Assembly: GCA_964410945.1 (NCBI GenBank)
Contig: CAYPJE010000036.1
Location: 1 to 32,086, forward strand
Direction of reading: 5' to 3'
Source: CAYPJE01 sp964410945
GTDB lineage: Bacteria > Fidelibacterota > Marinisomatia > Marinisomatales > TCS56
DNA length: 32,086 nucleotides
Within the stretch, counting starts at the first letter, position 1. Every line of letters begins with the position of its first letter. Shown in pieces: positions 23,161 to 32,071 of the stretch. Under the pieces are notes generated by a model, which was not told the origin of the DNA, did not search any database, and saw nothing but the letters and a program-made list of their open reading frames with translations. Made by a program: the position numbers and the translations under genes.

Positions 23161-25617
23161 TCAGGATTTAACGGTCGATTTCCGGGGCTGTTTTAACTGG
23201 AAAATGAACTCGCCGCCCACGAAATCGATCTTAACCTTATCGCCTGCCCCGAATTTCTTTTTAAGCAGCAATTCCGATAATGGATCTTCAATACTGGTCT
23301 GAATTTCCCGGCGCAGGTAGCGGGCACCGAAATCACTGTTGAATCCCCGTTCCAACAGTTTGGTCCGTGCACGTTTGGTCAACATCACAGTCATGCCAAG
23401 TTTATGCAGATTATCCCTGACATCACTCAATTGCAGATCAATAATCCTTAAAGCATCATCTTTCAGCAGCGGATGAAATACAATCGTATCATCAATACGA
23501 TTAAGAAATTCCGGGTTGAAATGATCCGATAATTCATCCAGCAGGGCCGCCTTCAAATCTTCAAATTCAGCCTTATTGGATGATTCAATAAATCCGATTG
23601 ATGAACCGGAACGGATATTTTTCGAACCGGCGTTGGAAGTCATAATAATTATCGTATTTTTGAAATCGACCTTCCGGCCCAGTCCGTCGGTCAATACACC
23701 TTCATCGAACAATTGCAGTAATACGTTGTAAACATCCGGGTGTGCTTTTTCGATTTCATCAAACAGGATTACACAATACGGATTCCTGCGGACCCGCTCG
23801 GTCAATTCGCCCCCTTCTTCGTAACCCACATAACCGGGAGGAGCGCCAATCATCCGGGATACTGAAAACCTTTCACCGTATTCGGACATATCCAGTTTGA
23901 TCAGGGCATCGTGACGAGTAAATAAATATTTGGCCAATGCTTTAGCCGATTCGGTCTTGCCTACACCGGTGGGACCAAGAAAAAGGAATACACCAATGGG
24001 CCGATGGGGACTCTTCAATCCGGCCCGCGCCCGCTGGATCGAGCGTGTCAGGCTGTTTATCGCTTCCTCCTGCCCGATTATATAACGCTGCATCCCTTCC
24101 TGCATTTTCAACAGTTTTTCCGATTCATTCTGGGCTACTTTAGTGACCGGAATACCGGAAACGGCCGATACGACTTCGGCTATCTGTTCCGTACTGATAT
24201 TGACCGGATTACTCTGGTCATCCTCATGCCAGGCCTTCTGCTCCCGGGCCAGTTCTTCCAATAAACCACGTTCCTTGTCCCGCAATGCGGCGGCATCCTC
24301 AAAATTCTGATCGGCCACCACTTGATCCTTTTGACGGCGAATATCCTCGATGGCCAATTCCAGATCGAGAATCTTCTGTGGAACCGACACGTTCATCAGA
24401 TGGGCCCGCGCACCGGCTTCATCCATGATATCGATTGCTTTATCGGGTAAATATTTATCGGTTATATACCGTTCGGATAAATGAACACAGGCTTCAATTG
24501 CCCCATCTTCGAAATGAACATTATGATGTTCCTCATAATGGGATTTGAGGCCTTCCAGAATCAGAATGGACTGATCAACGGTAGGGGGATTAATATTTAT
24601 TTTCTGAAAACGGCGCTCCAGGGCACCATCCTTCTCGACGTTCTTACGGTATTCATCCAGGGTAGTGGCACCGATGCAGTGAATGTCTCCGCGGGCCAGG
24701 GCCGGCTTGAACATATTCGAAGCATCCAGCGATCCGGTGGCGCCGCCGGCACCCACCAGGGTGTGCAATTCATCAATAAACAGGATCAGGTCATCATTCG
24801 ATTCCAGTTCCTGCATGATGGTCTTGATCCGTTCCTCGAATTGTCCGCGATATTTTGTACCAGCCACCATAGCCGCGATATCCAGTGACAGAATGCGTTT
24901 ATTATTCAACAGGCGGGGGACTGTTTTTTCGACAATCTTTTGCGCCAGGCCCTCGATGATCGCTGTTTTACCTACTCCCGGTTCCCCGATCAAAACCGGA
25001 TTGTTTTTCTTCCGGCGGGTCAGAATCTGGGCCACGCGTTCGATTTCAGTTTCCCGGCCAATCACGGGGTCCAGCTTTTTCTCTACCGCCAGCCTGGTAA
25101 TATCACGGGCAAAATGATCCAGGGCCGGTGTTTTTGATTTTGTAGCTTTATCGACGGCCACCAGCTTGGAGACCGAATCATCACTGGCTTTACCTTCCTT
25201 GACTGATTTCAGGACCGTGTTATAATCAACGTTGTTATCCGCTAAAACCTCAAAAGCGATACCTTCCGATTCCTTCAGCATCGCCAGCAGTAAATGTTCA
25301 TCGCTGGCCATGGCGGCCCCTAGGCCAACCGCTTCCGCATAGGCATTTCTTAAAATCCGTTCGGCTCTCCTGGTCAATGGAATATGCCCCAGGGTCATCG
25401 TTCCACCGGATGATTTAATCATTTCAACAATACGAGTCCGTATCTCCGCGATCTCACAGCCAAATGATTCCAATAACCGGATCGAATTACATGTCTCTTC
25501 CCTGAACAAACCCAGCAGAAGATGTTCCGAACCCACATAGCTGTGCCCCAGGCGGATGGCCTCCTCCCGGGAAAATTTCATGATATTCTGTACGCGCTTG
25601 GAAAAATTTTCTTTCAT
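23161..25617 (-). CDS. clpC: ClpC-type AAA+ unfoldase of the Clp protease
   Basis: ClpC unfolds proteins for degradation by ClpP and can disaggregate. The 818-residue product has an N-terminal Clp-N double repeat (about 3-145), a first AAA domain with Walker A GEPGVGKT (211-218) and Walker B LILFIDE (277-283), and a UVR-type coiled segment (about 425-455, DQNFEDAAALRDKE) that marks ClpC rather than ClpA or ClpB. The second AAA domain has Walker A GPTGVGKT (548-555). The tripeptide Ile-Gly-Phe at 674-676 occupies the ClpP-docking loop, so partnership with ClpP is expected. CtsR, McsA and McsB, usual companions in Gram-positives, are absent. It follows lolD after 29 bases and precedes dnaK. Confidence 0.95.
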   Translation of the reverse strand: MKENFSKRVQNIMKFSREEAIRLGHSYVGSEHLLLGLFREETCNSIRLLESFGCEIAEIRTRIVEMIKSSGGTMTLGHIPLTRRAERILRNAYAEAVGLGAAMASDEHLLLAMLKESEGIAFEVLADNNVDYNTVLKSVKEGKASDDSVSKLVAVDKATKSKTPALDHFARDITRLAVEKKLDPVIGRETEIERVAQILTRRKKNNPVLIGEPGVGKTAIIEGLAQKIVEKTVPRLLNNKRILSLDIAAMVAGTKYRGQFEERIKTIMQELESNDDLILFIDELHTLVGAGGATGSLDASNMFKPALARGDIHCIGATTLDEYRKNVEKDGALERRFQKININPPTVDQSILILEGLKSHYEEHHNVHFEDGAIEACVHLSERYITDKYLPDKAIDIMDEAGARAHLMNVSVPQKILDLELAIEDIRRQKDQVVADQNFEDAAALRDKERGLLEELAREQKAWHEDDQSNPVNISTEQIAEVVSAVSGIPVTKVAQNESEKLLKMQEGMQRYIIGQEEAINSLTRSIQRARAGLKSPHRPIGVFLFLGPTGVGKTESAKALAKYLFTRHDALIKLDMSEYGERFSVSRMIGAPPGYVGYEEGGELTERVRRNPYCVILFDEIEKAHPDVYNVLLQLFDEGVLTDGLGRKVDFKNTIIIMTSNAGSKNIRSGSSIGFIESSNKAEFEDLKAALLDELSDHFNPEFLNRIDDTIVFHPLLKDDALRIIDLQLSDVRDNLHKLGMTVMLTKRARTKLLERGFNSDFGARYLRREIQTSIEDPLSELLLKKKFGAGDKVKIDFVGGEFIFQLKQPRKSTVKS

Positions 25618-25646
25618 CTGATTGTAATCTACTGCAAAAATGGACT

Positions 25647-26309
25647 TTATTCAAGTCGGCCTGATTCTAAACTCAGTTGCCGGTGGCCAATCCGGGCTAC
25701 TTCCGGATTGTGGGTGGTTATTATCAAAGACTGGTTGAAATCGCGATTGATCTGTTTAAACAACCCGATCAGATTAGACGCGTTTCCCAGGTCCAGGTTC
25801 CCGGTGGGTTCATCCGCCATGACCAGGTTGGGACGATTGATCAATGCCCGTGTGACGGCTACCCGCAACCTTTCACCACCGGACAATTCCGCAGGATAAT
25901 GATCGGCCCGCTCACTCAAGCCGACATAGTCCAGCAGTTCCATGGCCCGCGCGGTCCGGGGCTGATCCTGATTCATAACCAGGCTGGGAATCACAACGTT
26001 TTCAAGGGCGGTAAATTCCGGTAACAGGTGATGGAACTGAAATACAAACCCGATCGTCCGGTTTCTCAACTCGGATATCTCACGATCCGACAGGCTGTCA
26101 ATCGGCTGATCGGCGATTATCAGTGAACCTTCAGTTGGTGAATCCAAGGTACCCAGAATATTAAGCAGGGTCGATTTACCACAGCCGGACGGCCCCATAA
26201 TGGTGACTATCTCACCCTGTTCCAGAGCGAAGTTGACACCATCCAGTACGTTCAAGGTTCGGGTACCATTGGAATAAGTTTTATGTATATTTTGCGCTTT
26301 TAAAATCAT
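25647..26309 (-). CDS. lolD: LolD-type ABC transporter ATP-binding protein
   Basis: This ATPase powers extraction of lipoproteins from the inner membrane (LolCDE) or a related MacB/FtsX-type process. From the ATG at 26309 the 220-residue product has Walker A GPSGCGKST (39-47), Q-loop Gln91 within the LolD-typical FQFHHLLPEFTALENV, signature LSGGE (142-146), Walker B LVMADEP (162-168) and switch His200. The usual signature continuation GERQRVA reads GERLRVA, with Leu148 in place of Gln, a rare change at an otherwise well kept position. A GTG one codon earlier is an alternative start. It lies 82 bases after the second permease gene, and clpC follows after 29 bases. The FQFHHLLPEF motif makes LolD the best name; the lipoprotein cargo is inferred. 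Confidence 0.9.
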   Translation of the reverse strand: MILKAQNIHKTYSNGTRTLNVLDGVNFALEQGEIVTIMGPSGCGKSTLLNILGTLDSPTEGSLIIADQPIDSLSDREISELRNRTIGFVFQFHHLLPEFTALENVVIPSLVMNQDQPRTARAMELLDYVGLSERADHYPAELSGGERLRVAVTRALINRPNLVMADEPTGNLDLGNASNLIGLFKQINRDFNQSLIITTHNPEVARIGHRQLSLESGRLE

Positions 26310-26391
26310 CACTGGTCTTTTCTGTGCCGGTCAGGCAATATAACCAGGTTTACACTGGTATGAAACACGATTAAATATTCTGTGCGGCAAA

Positions 26392-27585
26392 TCATTTTTC
26401 CATCTGTACCGCATCTTTGGGATTGATCAGCGTGGCCCGGTTGCTGGCTATCAGGGAGGCACCGAACACCAGTGAAAACGCTATCAGCGGGATAATGACC
26501 AGGTCCTGCCAGAACAACAGCATCGGTACGGCATCGATGATATATATCTCTGCCGGCAAGGGAAGAAAACCGGTCTGCTGCTGAATGAAAACCACCGCCA
26601 GGCTCACTACCAGTCCGGTGGCAGCACCCAGCCCGCCAATGATCATGCCCTGGGCCAGGATAATCCGCCGGATGCCCCTCCTGTCTACACCGATGGTCCT
26701 CAATATACCGATTTCACGTACCTTCTGAAACGTAATCAGGGCCAGGGTTGACGACAGGTTAAAGGAGGCCACCAGCACGATCAGGCTTAACACGATAATG
26801 GCGCCGATCCGTTCCATGCGCATGGCACTGAATAATCCCTGGTGCCGTTCGCCCCAATTCTCGGTAATTACACCTTCTGACAGGGCCGCTTCCACCAGCT
26901 TCCGCTGGTGGCTTTCATCTGAAATAGCTGGCCAGCGCAGATCGATACCATCAAGGCCCTGCTTCCGGGTAAACAGGCGCCGGGCACTGGACAGGGGAAT
27001 GAAACATATCCGGTCATCATAGTCGAGGACATCGACCCGGAAGATCCCTTTGACCGGGAGCCGGACAGTGCGCGGCAGGCCGATACTCACCGGCGAATCG
27101 ATGGGGCTGTACAAACGCAGCCAGTCGCCGGGCATCAAACTAAGGCGCTGGGCCAGCAAGCGGCCGACATAGATTCCCGGTTCGCTGGATACGCTGTCGA
27201 TTCCCAGGTCATAAAATTGGGGCAGTTTATCAAAATCGACGGCCTTGAACTCTACCATCCGCACATCATCGAAATTGTTCACTATCAATCCCTTGCGCTG
27301 GACAAATGGCATATAACTGTCGATCAGTTCTTTTTCAATCAGCATTTGAGCCTGCTCTGTCAGAATCACCTCGCCCGTGGTTGATACCAGTCTAAGATCG
27401 CCTTCAAAACCCATGATCTTGTTCATCACCCGGGTCTCAAAACCATTCAGCACCGCCACCGAAATAATCAGGGCAAAACACCCCACCGCCAGACCGATGA
27501 TCGCGATCCAACCGGTGAAACGGCTGGCACCGCTGCCCTTGCCGCCCAGCATGAATCGTTTGGCTATCAACAGGGCCAGCTTCAT
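26392..27585 (-). CDS. LolC/LolE-family permease (second copy)
   Basis: The 397-residue product has the FtsX/MacB-like fold: an N-terminal membrane span (about 23-48), a periplasmic domain of about 200 residues, and three C-terminal spans (about 260-285, 310-340, 350-375) with the conserved LITFQKVREIGILRTIGVDRR cytoplasmic loop as separate parts. The start LLIAKRFMLGGKGSG is typical of LolC/E. Its ATG overlaps the stop of the first copy as ATGA. With the paralogue and the LolD-type ATPase downstream it should form a heterodimeric LolCDE-type exporter. Which copy corresponds to LolC and which to LolE cannot be told. The DNA here is visibly GC-richer than in tamB. Confidence 0.9.
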   Translation of the reverse strand: MKLALLIAKRFMLGGKGSGASRFTGWIAIIGLAVGCFALIISVAVLNGFETRVMNKIMGFEGDLRLVSTTGEVILTEQAQMLIEKELIDSYMPFVQRKGLIVNNFDDVRMVEFKAVDFDKLPQFYDLGIDSVSSEPGIYVGRLLAQRLSLMPGDWLRLYSPIDSPVSIGLPRTVRLPVKGIFRVDVLDYDDRICFIPLSSARRLFTRKQGLDGIDLRWPAISDESHQRKLVEAALSEGVITENWGERHQGLFSAMRMERIGAIIVLSLIVLVASFNLSSTLALITFQKVREIGILRTIGVDRRGIRRIILAQGMIIGGLGAATGLVVSLAVVFIQQQTGFLPLPAEIYIIDAVPMLLFWQDLVIIPLIAFSLVFGASLIASNRATLINPKDAVQMEK

Positions 27586-28787
27586 TCGTAACGCAGGGCT
27601 CCCGCCGGTTTGATCCGGGCCGCTTTACCGGTCGGCCAGAGTGAGGCCAGCAGGGCCGCCCCGGTTCCCGCTGAAATAAACAAAATTATTGTCGCCAGGT
27701 TAAGGTCAACCGGCAGGTAATCCATGAAATATATTTCCTCCGGGATTGAAAACAACTGGAACCGGTTCTGCAGAACGGCCAGCAGAACGGCTGCCGCTGT
27801 ACCGCCCAGCGATCCCACCATACCGATTATCCCCCCTTCGAACAGGAAGACCAGCTTGATTCTGCGCCGGGTCAGGCCCATCGATTTCAGGATACCGATC
27901 TCGCGGATTTTTTCCAGCACGATCATCGCCAGGGCGGAAATAATATTCACCACTCCCACCAGGGCGATCAATCCGAAGATGATCAGGATCGGCCATTTCT
28001 GGATGGACATCCAGTTGAATAATACGCGGTGCTTTTCCATCCATGACAGAATGAAATAGGGATAACCCAGGTCGTTTTCCAGACTGGCGGTAACGGCATT
28101 GACATCACGGTCATTCTCGAGAAAAAGTACCTGTCCGGTAATGCGCCTATCCATATTGAACAGGCGCTGGGCGGCCGCCAGGGAAACATAGACCAGAGTG
28201 TTGTCATAATCCTGCAGGCCGCTGTGGTAAATGCCGGAAACGGTAAATTGACTTAAACGCCGGGCAGCGGCAATCTGATGGATATTGGACAGGTCGAACA
28301 GGACCAGCCGGTCCCCGATCTCCAGATCCATTTTCCGGGCCAGCTCCACTCCCACGACGATCTCCGAATCAGCAATTGTAGTATGCCCTTCAACCGTAAA
28401 ACCACCCAGGACCGGTGAATCGGTGGCCCGATCGTAGGCTTCAACCAGTACCCCTTCCGCTTCCGGTCCACTGCGCAGGATGGCCGGCTTCTGAATGTAC
28501 TTGAAGGCCCGATATTCCACGGCCAGTTTAGCCAGGGCCGAATCGATCAGAACGTCATCTTGGAGCACAGGATTATCCATGAAATGCTCGATGCGCACAT
28601 GGCCGTCAAACTCAGTCAGTTTCTCCGACAGGGTGCGTTCGAAACCTTCCAGGATGGCAAAGGTCAGGATCAGGGCGGCGATCCCCAGACCGAGGCCGGT
28701 CATGGCCATGGCCCCGGCATAGCGGGAAAATCCGGCTTTCTGGGGTGCTTTCAGATGTCGAAGGGCTATTTTAAATGCCAGACGCAT
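27582..28787 (-). CDS. LolC/LolE-family permease (first copy)
   Basis: The frame runs up to a TTG at 28805, but the ATG at 28787, preceded by AAAGGCG at 7-8 bases, gives the usual MRLAFKIALRHLKAP start and 401 residues. It has the same layout as the following paralogue: one N-terminal span (about 28-50), a periplasmic domain, and three C-terminal spans with the loop MIVLEKIREIGILKSMGL. The two copies match in architecture and in the REIGIL loop but differ widely elsewhere, so the duplication is old. It is the first gene of the set lol-lol-lolD-clpC, with a good promoter about 135 bases upstream. An MacB-like or cell-division FtsX role is less likely because of the LolD motifs in the ATPase. 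Confidence 0.9.
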   Translation of the reverse strand: MRLAFKIALRHLKAPQKAGFSRYAGAMAMTGLGLGIAALILTFAILEGFERTLSEKLTEFDGHVRIEHFMDNPVLQDDVLIDSALAKLAVEYRAFKYIQKPAILRSGPEAEGVLVEAYDRATDSPVLGGFTVEGHTTIADSEIVVGVELARKMDLEIGDRLVLFDLSNIHQIAAARRLSQFTVSGIYHSGLQDYDNTLVYVSLAAAQRLFNMDRRITGQVLFLENDRDVNAVTASLENDLGYPYFILSWMEKHRVLFNWMSIQKWPILIIFGLIALVGVVNIISALAMIVLEKIREIGILKSMGLTRRRIKLVFLFEGGIIGMVGSLGGTAAAVLLAVLQNRFQLFSIPEEIYFMDYLPVDLNLATIILFISAGTGAALLASLWPTGKAARIKPAGALRYE

Positions 28788-28919
28788 AGGTTTCGCCTTT
28801 AACAAATACCTGCAACCTGAAACTAGAAAACAACATGGTACTATTCATCTGTATTGCGAATCAATTGGATGCAAACGCAATCCATACAGGCCGCAAGTAA
28901 TAACCGAACAGGTTTTCAT

Positions 28920-28949
28920 ATCATAAACTTACTTCAAAACCAATATCAA
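28920..28949 (-). promoter_or_regulatory. Candidate promoter of the lol-clpC set
   Basis: On the minus strand TTGATA (28949-28944) and TATGAT (28925-28920) are 18 bases apart, each matching five of six sigma-70 consensus bases. This is the best promoter match in the window. It would leave a leader of roughly 125 bases before the ATG at 28787. The -35 box directly abuts the end of the inverted-repeat element at 28951. Confidence 0.5.
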
Positions 28950-28950
28950 T

Positions 28951-29120
28951 GTCATTTCGTATCACGACAAAGTCGTGAGAAGAAATCTACAATAGTCATG
29001 ACTAAGAAACTGCTTATGAAGTATATGTTCCAGTTTCGTCAACACCAATGTTCTAAATCTTTAATCAAACAGAAAGAAGATTTCTCTTCGACTGCCTAAG
29101 ATCAGCCTCATCGAAATGAC
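28951..29120. repeat. MITE-like or REP-like inverted-repeat element, about 170 bases
   Basis: The ends GTCATTTCG (28951-28959) and CGAAATGAC (29112-29120) are perfect 9-bp inverted repeats. Further in, GAGAAGAAATCT (28977-28988) and AGATTTCTCTTC (29078-29089) form imperfect second arms (10 of 12 pairs). Near the left end CACGAC/GTCGTG with loop AAA (28963-28977) makes a small hairpin. TCATTTCG...GAGAAATCT...CGAAATGA ends are, from memory, a common dispersed intergenic repeat type in FCB and related genomes. It encodes no transposase. Flanking target duplication is not obvious. Confidence 0.65.
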
Positions 29121-29201
29121 TGACTGAAATTGAAAAATTGACGACTGGTTAATCATTCCTGGGGTCAATACTTTGATTATTATACTAATTTACACAATGG
29201 C

Positions 29202-30695
29202 TTATTCTTCCTGGGTGCGCATGGCCGGGAAGAAGATCACATCGCGGATCGATCGCTGTTCGGTAAGCAGCATCACCAGACGGTCAACACCCATACCGAC
29301 CCCGCCGGTGGGCGGCATACCGCAATCCACCGCCTCCAAAAAGTTCTCGTCCAGGGACTGGGCTTCCTCATCCCCTTCCGCCTTCAGACGGGCCTGGGCC
29401 TCGAAACGTTCACGCTGATCCACCGGATCGTTCAATTCGGAAAAGGCATTGGCGAATTCGGCACCACCGATAAATAATTCAAACCGTTCCACCAGCTCCG
29501 GATCGCCGCCGCGGTGCATCTTGGCCAGGGGCGAAATGGCCTTGGGATAATCGATGACAAAGGTCGGCTGGTTCAGGTTGGGCTCTACCAACTCCTTCAT
29601 CATTTCATCCAGCAGGTTGCCGTAATTGGCGGCCGCCGGTATCTCCAGGTCGAATTCCTTGCAGACCGCTTTCATCTCCTCCACCGTGGCATTGCCCAGA
29701 TCGCGGCCGGTAGCTTCCTTCAGCAGGGCCAGGATCGGCTGGCGGGCAAACGGTTTTGATAAATCGATGTCACTGCCGTTCCAGCTTACCTGCATGGCAC
29801 CCACTGCTTCCGCGGCGGAACGGATCATATTCTCCACGAAATCCATCATGTATTCATAATCCACATAGGCCTGGTAGAATTCCAGCATGGTGAATTCGGG
29901 ATTGTGGTTGCGGTCCATGCCCTCATTGCGGAAATCCTTGGATATCTCATAGACCTTGTCGAAACCGCCGATGATCAGGCGCTTAAGGTAGAGTTCGTCA
30001 GCGATCCGCAGATAAAGGGTCTGGTCGAGGGCATTGTGGTGGGTCACGAACGGCCGGGCAAAGGCGCCGCCATAGATCGGCTGCAGCACCGGTGTTTCGG
30101 CTTCCAGGTAGCCCTGGGAATCCAGAAACCGGCGCAGGGTGGCAATGATTTTGGCCCGTTTGACGAAGACCTCCCGCACCTCGGGGTTGACCACCAGATC
30201 GAGATGACGGTTGCGGTAACGCTGTTCCTTGTCGGCAAAGGCGTCAAAGGTTTCGCCGTCCCGTTCCTTCACCACCGGCAAGGGCCGGATGCTCTTCGCC
30301 AGGACAGTTATTTCTTTGGCATGGATCGAAATCTCGCCCATCCTGGTGGTAAATACATAGCCGCTGATCCCCAGGATATCACCGATATCCAGCTTCTTGA
30401 AAACCTGGTAATTCTCAACACCAACGTCATCCCGGCGGACATAACTCTGAATCCGGCCGGCCTGGTCCTGGATATGGACAAAAGAGGCCTTGCCCATCAC
30501 CCGCATGGACATGATCCGGCCGGCTACGGTTACATCCTTGCCCTCAAGCTGATCGTATTCAGACTTTACCTGCTCGCTCCGGTGGGTCGGTGAATAATGG
30601 TAGGGATAAGGATTTACTCCGGCCTCACGGATGGCCTGGGCCTTGTCCTTCCGGACGTTGATCAATTGTTTTAAACTTTGTTTTTCTTCAGACAT
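29202..30695 (-). CDS. lysS: Lysyl-tRNA synthetase, class II
   Basis: LysRS charges tRNA-Lys. The 497-residue length is typical. An OB-fold anticodon-binding domain lies at about 55-140 (VTVAGRIMSMRVMGKASFVHIQDQAG), and the class II catalytic core follows: motif 1 around 180-205 (TLRRFLDSQGYLEAETPVL), motif 2 FRNEGMDRNHNPEFTMLE at 255-272, and motif 3 GVGMGVDRLVMLL at about 465-477. GGAFARPFVTHHNAL and YLRIADELYLKRL are LysRS-specific. The ATG follows the prfB stop by one base (TGATATG), so translation is probably coupled; prfB-lysS is a frequent bacterial pair (as in E. coli). The stop lies before the gene-free repeat region. Antisense frames over this gene are shadows. Confidence 0.98.
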   Translation of the reverse strand: MSEEKQSLKQLINVRKDKAQAIREAGVNPYPYHYSPTHRSEQVKSEYDQLEGKDVTVAGRIMSMRVMGKASFVHIQDQAGRIQSYVRRDDVGVENYQVFKKLDIGDILGISGYVFTTRMGEISIHAKEITVLAKSIRPLPVVKERDGETFDAFADKEQRYRNRHLDLVVNPEVREVFVKRAKIIATLRRFLDSQGYLEAETPVLQPIYGGAFARPFVTHHNALDQTLYLRIADELYLKRLIIGGFDKVYEISKDFRNEGMDRNHNPEFTMLEFYQAYVDYEYMMDFVENMIRSAAEAVGAMQVSWNGSDIDLSKPFARQPILALLKEATGRDLGNATVEEMKAVCKEFDLEIPAAANYGNLLDEMMKELVEPNLNQPTFVIDYPKAISPLAKMHRGGDPELVERFELFIGGAEFANAFSELNDPVDQRERFEAQARLKAEGDEEAQSLDENFLEAVDCGMPPTGGVGMGVDRLVMLLTEQRSIRDVIFFPAMRTQEE

Positions 30696-30696
30696 A

Positions 30697-31810
30697 TCAA
30701 TTACTTGTTTGGGTATCTTTCAACTGCCATAACAGCCAGGCGCGGATAAAACGGTCGATTCCGCCGTCCATCACAGCCTGTACATTGCCGGTTTCTTCTT
30801 TGGTGCGGTGATCCTTCACCATGTTGTAGGGATGGAATACATAGGACCGGATCTGGCTCCCCCAGCCGATATCCATTTTCTGGTCTTCCAGTTCCTGGTG
30901 GGCGGCCTTCTCCTTCTCCAGCTCCAGCTGGTAGAGCCGCGATTTCAGCACCTTCATGGCCTGGGCCTTGTTCTTGTGCTGGGAGCGCTCGTTCTGGCAG
31001 GAGACCACGATCCCACTGGGGATATGGGTGATCCGGATGGCCGAATCGGTCTTGTTCACATGCTGTCCCCCGGCCCCGCTGGCCCGGAAGGTATCGATGC
31101 GGATATCGTTGGTATTGATCTCGACCTCGATATCGTCATCCACGGCCGGGAAGACAAACACCGACGCGAATGAGGTATGCCGCCGGCTGTTGGCATCGAA
31201 TGGTGAAATGCGTACCAGGCGATGGACGCCAGCCTCCGCTTTCAGCAGGCCGTAGGCATAATCGCCCTGGACCTCGAAGGTCACATCCTTGATGCCGGCC
31301 TCGTCGCCGGGCTGGAAATCGATGATATCGGACTTAAAACCCTTCTGCTCGAACCAGCGCTTGTACATGCGGAAGAGCATATCGGCCCAGTCCTGGCTCT
31401 CGGTGCCGCCGGCACCGGGATGGATCTGCAGGATGGCGTTCTGCATATCCTGCTCGTCCCCCAGCATCAGTTTCAGTTCCAGGTCTTCCACAATGGCGGT
31501 GTAGGCACTCAGTTCGGTATCCACTTCGTCGGTGGTGGCACCACCTTCGGCGGCGAATTCCAGCATCACTTCCACATCATCGTGGCGGGTTTGCAGATCC
31601 TGCCAGAGTTTGATCTCTTTTTCGATCAGGGCTAGTTTTTTGGAAATGGATGAGGCCCGGGAGCTGTCGTCCCAGAAACCGGGTATCAGGGTTTGCCGGC
31701 GGAGTTTATCCAGCTCGGCTTGTTTGGCCGCCAGGTCAAAGATACCTCCGCAGTTCCAGGTATTTGGACTCGGTTACAGTGAAAAGGTCTTTTAATTCGG
31801 TCAATTCCAT
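30697..31810 (-). CDS. prfB: Peptide chain release factor 2, expressed by programmed +1 frameshift
   Basis: RF2 ends translation at UGA and UAA. The gene starts at ATG 31810 with 24 codons (MELTELKDLFTVTESK...), then meets an in-frame TGA at 31738-31736. Skipping one base after CTT continues the frame as DLAAKQAELDKLRRQ to the stop at 30697, giving about 370 residues. The rest shows IHPGAGGTESQDWADM, the stop-codon-reading SPF at about 202-204, and GGQ at about 247-249 in SGAGGQHVNKTDSAI. A conceptual translation without the shift would miss the first 78 residues and start at a GTG near 31575. No ribosome site is obvious before the ATG. The sequence is noticeably GC-rich (hand count 63% and 68% for two 60-base lines). 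Confidence 0.97.
31735..31749 (-). promoter_or_regulatory. prfB programmed +1 frameshift site
   Basis: On the coding strand GGAGG (31749-31745) is followed by TAT CTT TGA C, the same arrangement as the E. coli RF2 autoregulatory site: an internal Shine-Dalgarno three bases before the slippery CTT, then the UGA codon followed by C (poor termination context). Low RF2 lets the ribosome slip forward one base and make more RF2. The TGA is codon 25, one codon earlier than in E. coli. Confidence 0.97.
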
Positions 31811-31864
31811 GAGGGAAATTACAGAAAGTAAATAATTAGCTGCGACGGAAAACATTTTAATAAC

Positions 31865-31897
31865 CACTAAGTCACTGAGACACGGAGAACACAGAGA
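31865..31897. repeat. Short tandem array of CACnnAG octamers
   Basis: Four imperfect 8-base units are aligned: CACTAAGT (31865), CACTGAGA (31873), CACGGAGA (31881) and CACAGAGA (31890), with one extra base before the last. Arrays of this kind are common intergenic low-complexity repeats in many environmental bacterial genomes. It lies about 55 bases upstream of prfB. Confidence 0.6.
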
Positions 31898-32010
31898 TCA
31901 TATTTATTTTATACAAAAGATCACACATGCTGGTCCGAAACGCAGCCTGAGTACGGAATACAAAATTGGACTGACGGTATACTACATGGAGCCCGCCAGT
32001 GCGCCGTAAC

Positions 32011-32071
32011 CATGCCTTCGCACCAAAGGTGCTAGGGCAGATGAATTTCAACGAAGGCGTATCGAAGCATG
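32011..32071. repeat. Imperfect palindromic repeat at the right edge
   Basis: CATGCCTTCG (32011-32020) can pair with CGAAGGC (32052-32058) or with CGAAGCATG (32063-32071), and inside it GCACC/GGTGC with loop AAA (32020-32032) makes a perfect 5-bp hairpin. The style (CCTTCG, GCACCAAAGGTGC, CGAAGCATG) is that of dispersed intergenic repeats. No convincing gene lies in 31811-32086; a 69-codon frame on the minus strand here (31872-32081) looks non-coding. Confidence 0.45.

Larger units (their letters stand above)
28788..29201. other. Gene-free stretch between lysS and the first Lol permease
   Basis: These 414 bases are AT-rich and hold no convincing gene. An 81-codon open frame on the plus strand at 28854-29099 has no ribosome site and biased, low-complexity residues, and lies across the repeat. 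The stretch contains the inverted-repeat element (28951-29120) and the lol promoter (28920-28949). No clear intrinsic terminator follows lysS. Confidence 0.7.

Noticed and set aside
29904..30593. Plus-strand open frame of 229 codons opposite lysS
   Set aside because: It lies wholly antisense to lysS, whose protein is complete and motif-rich. Long antisense frames are expected in GC-rich coding DNA.
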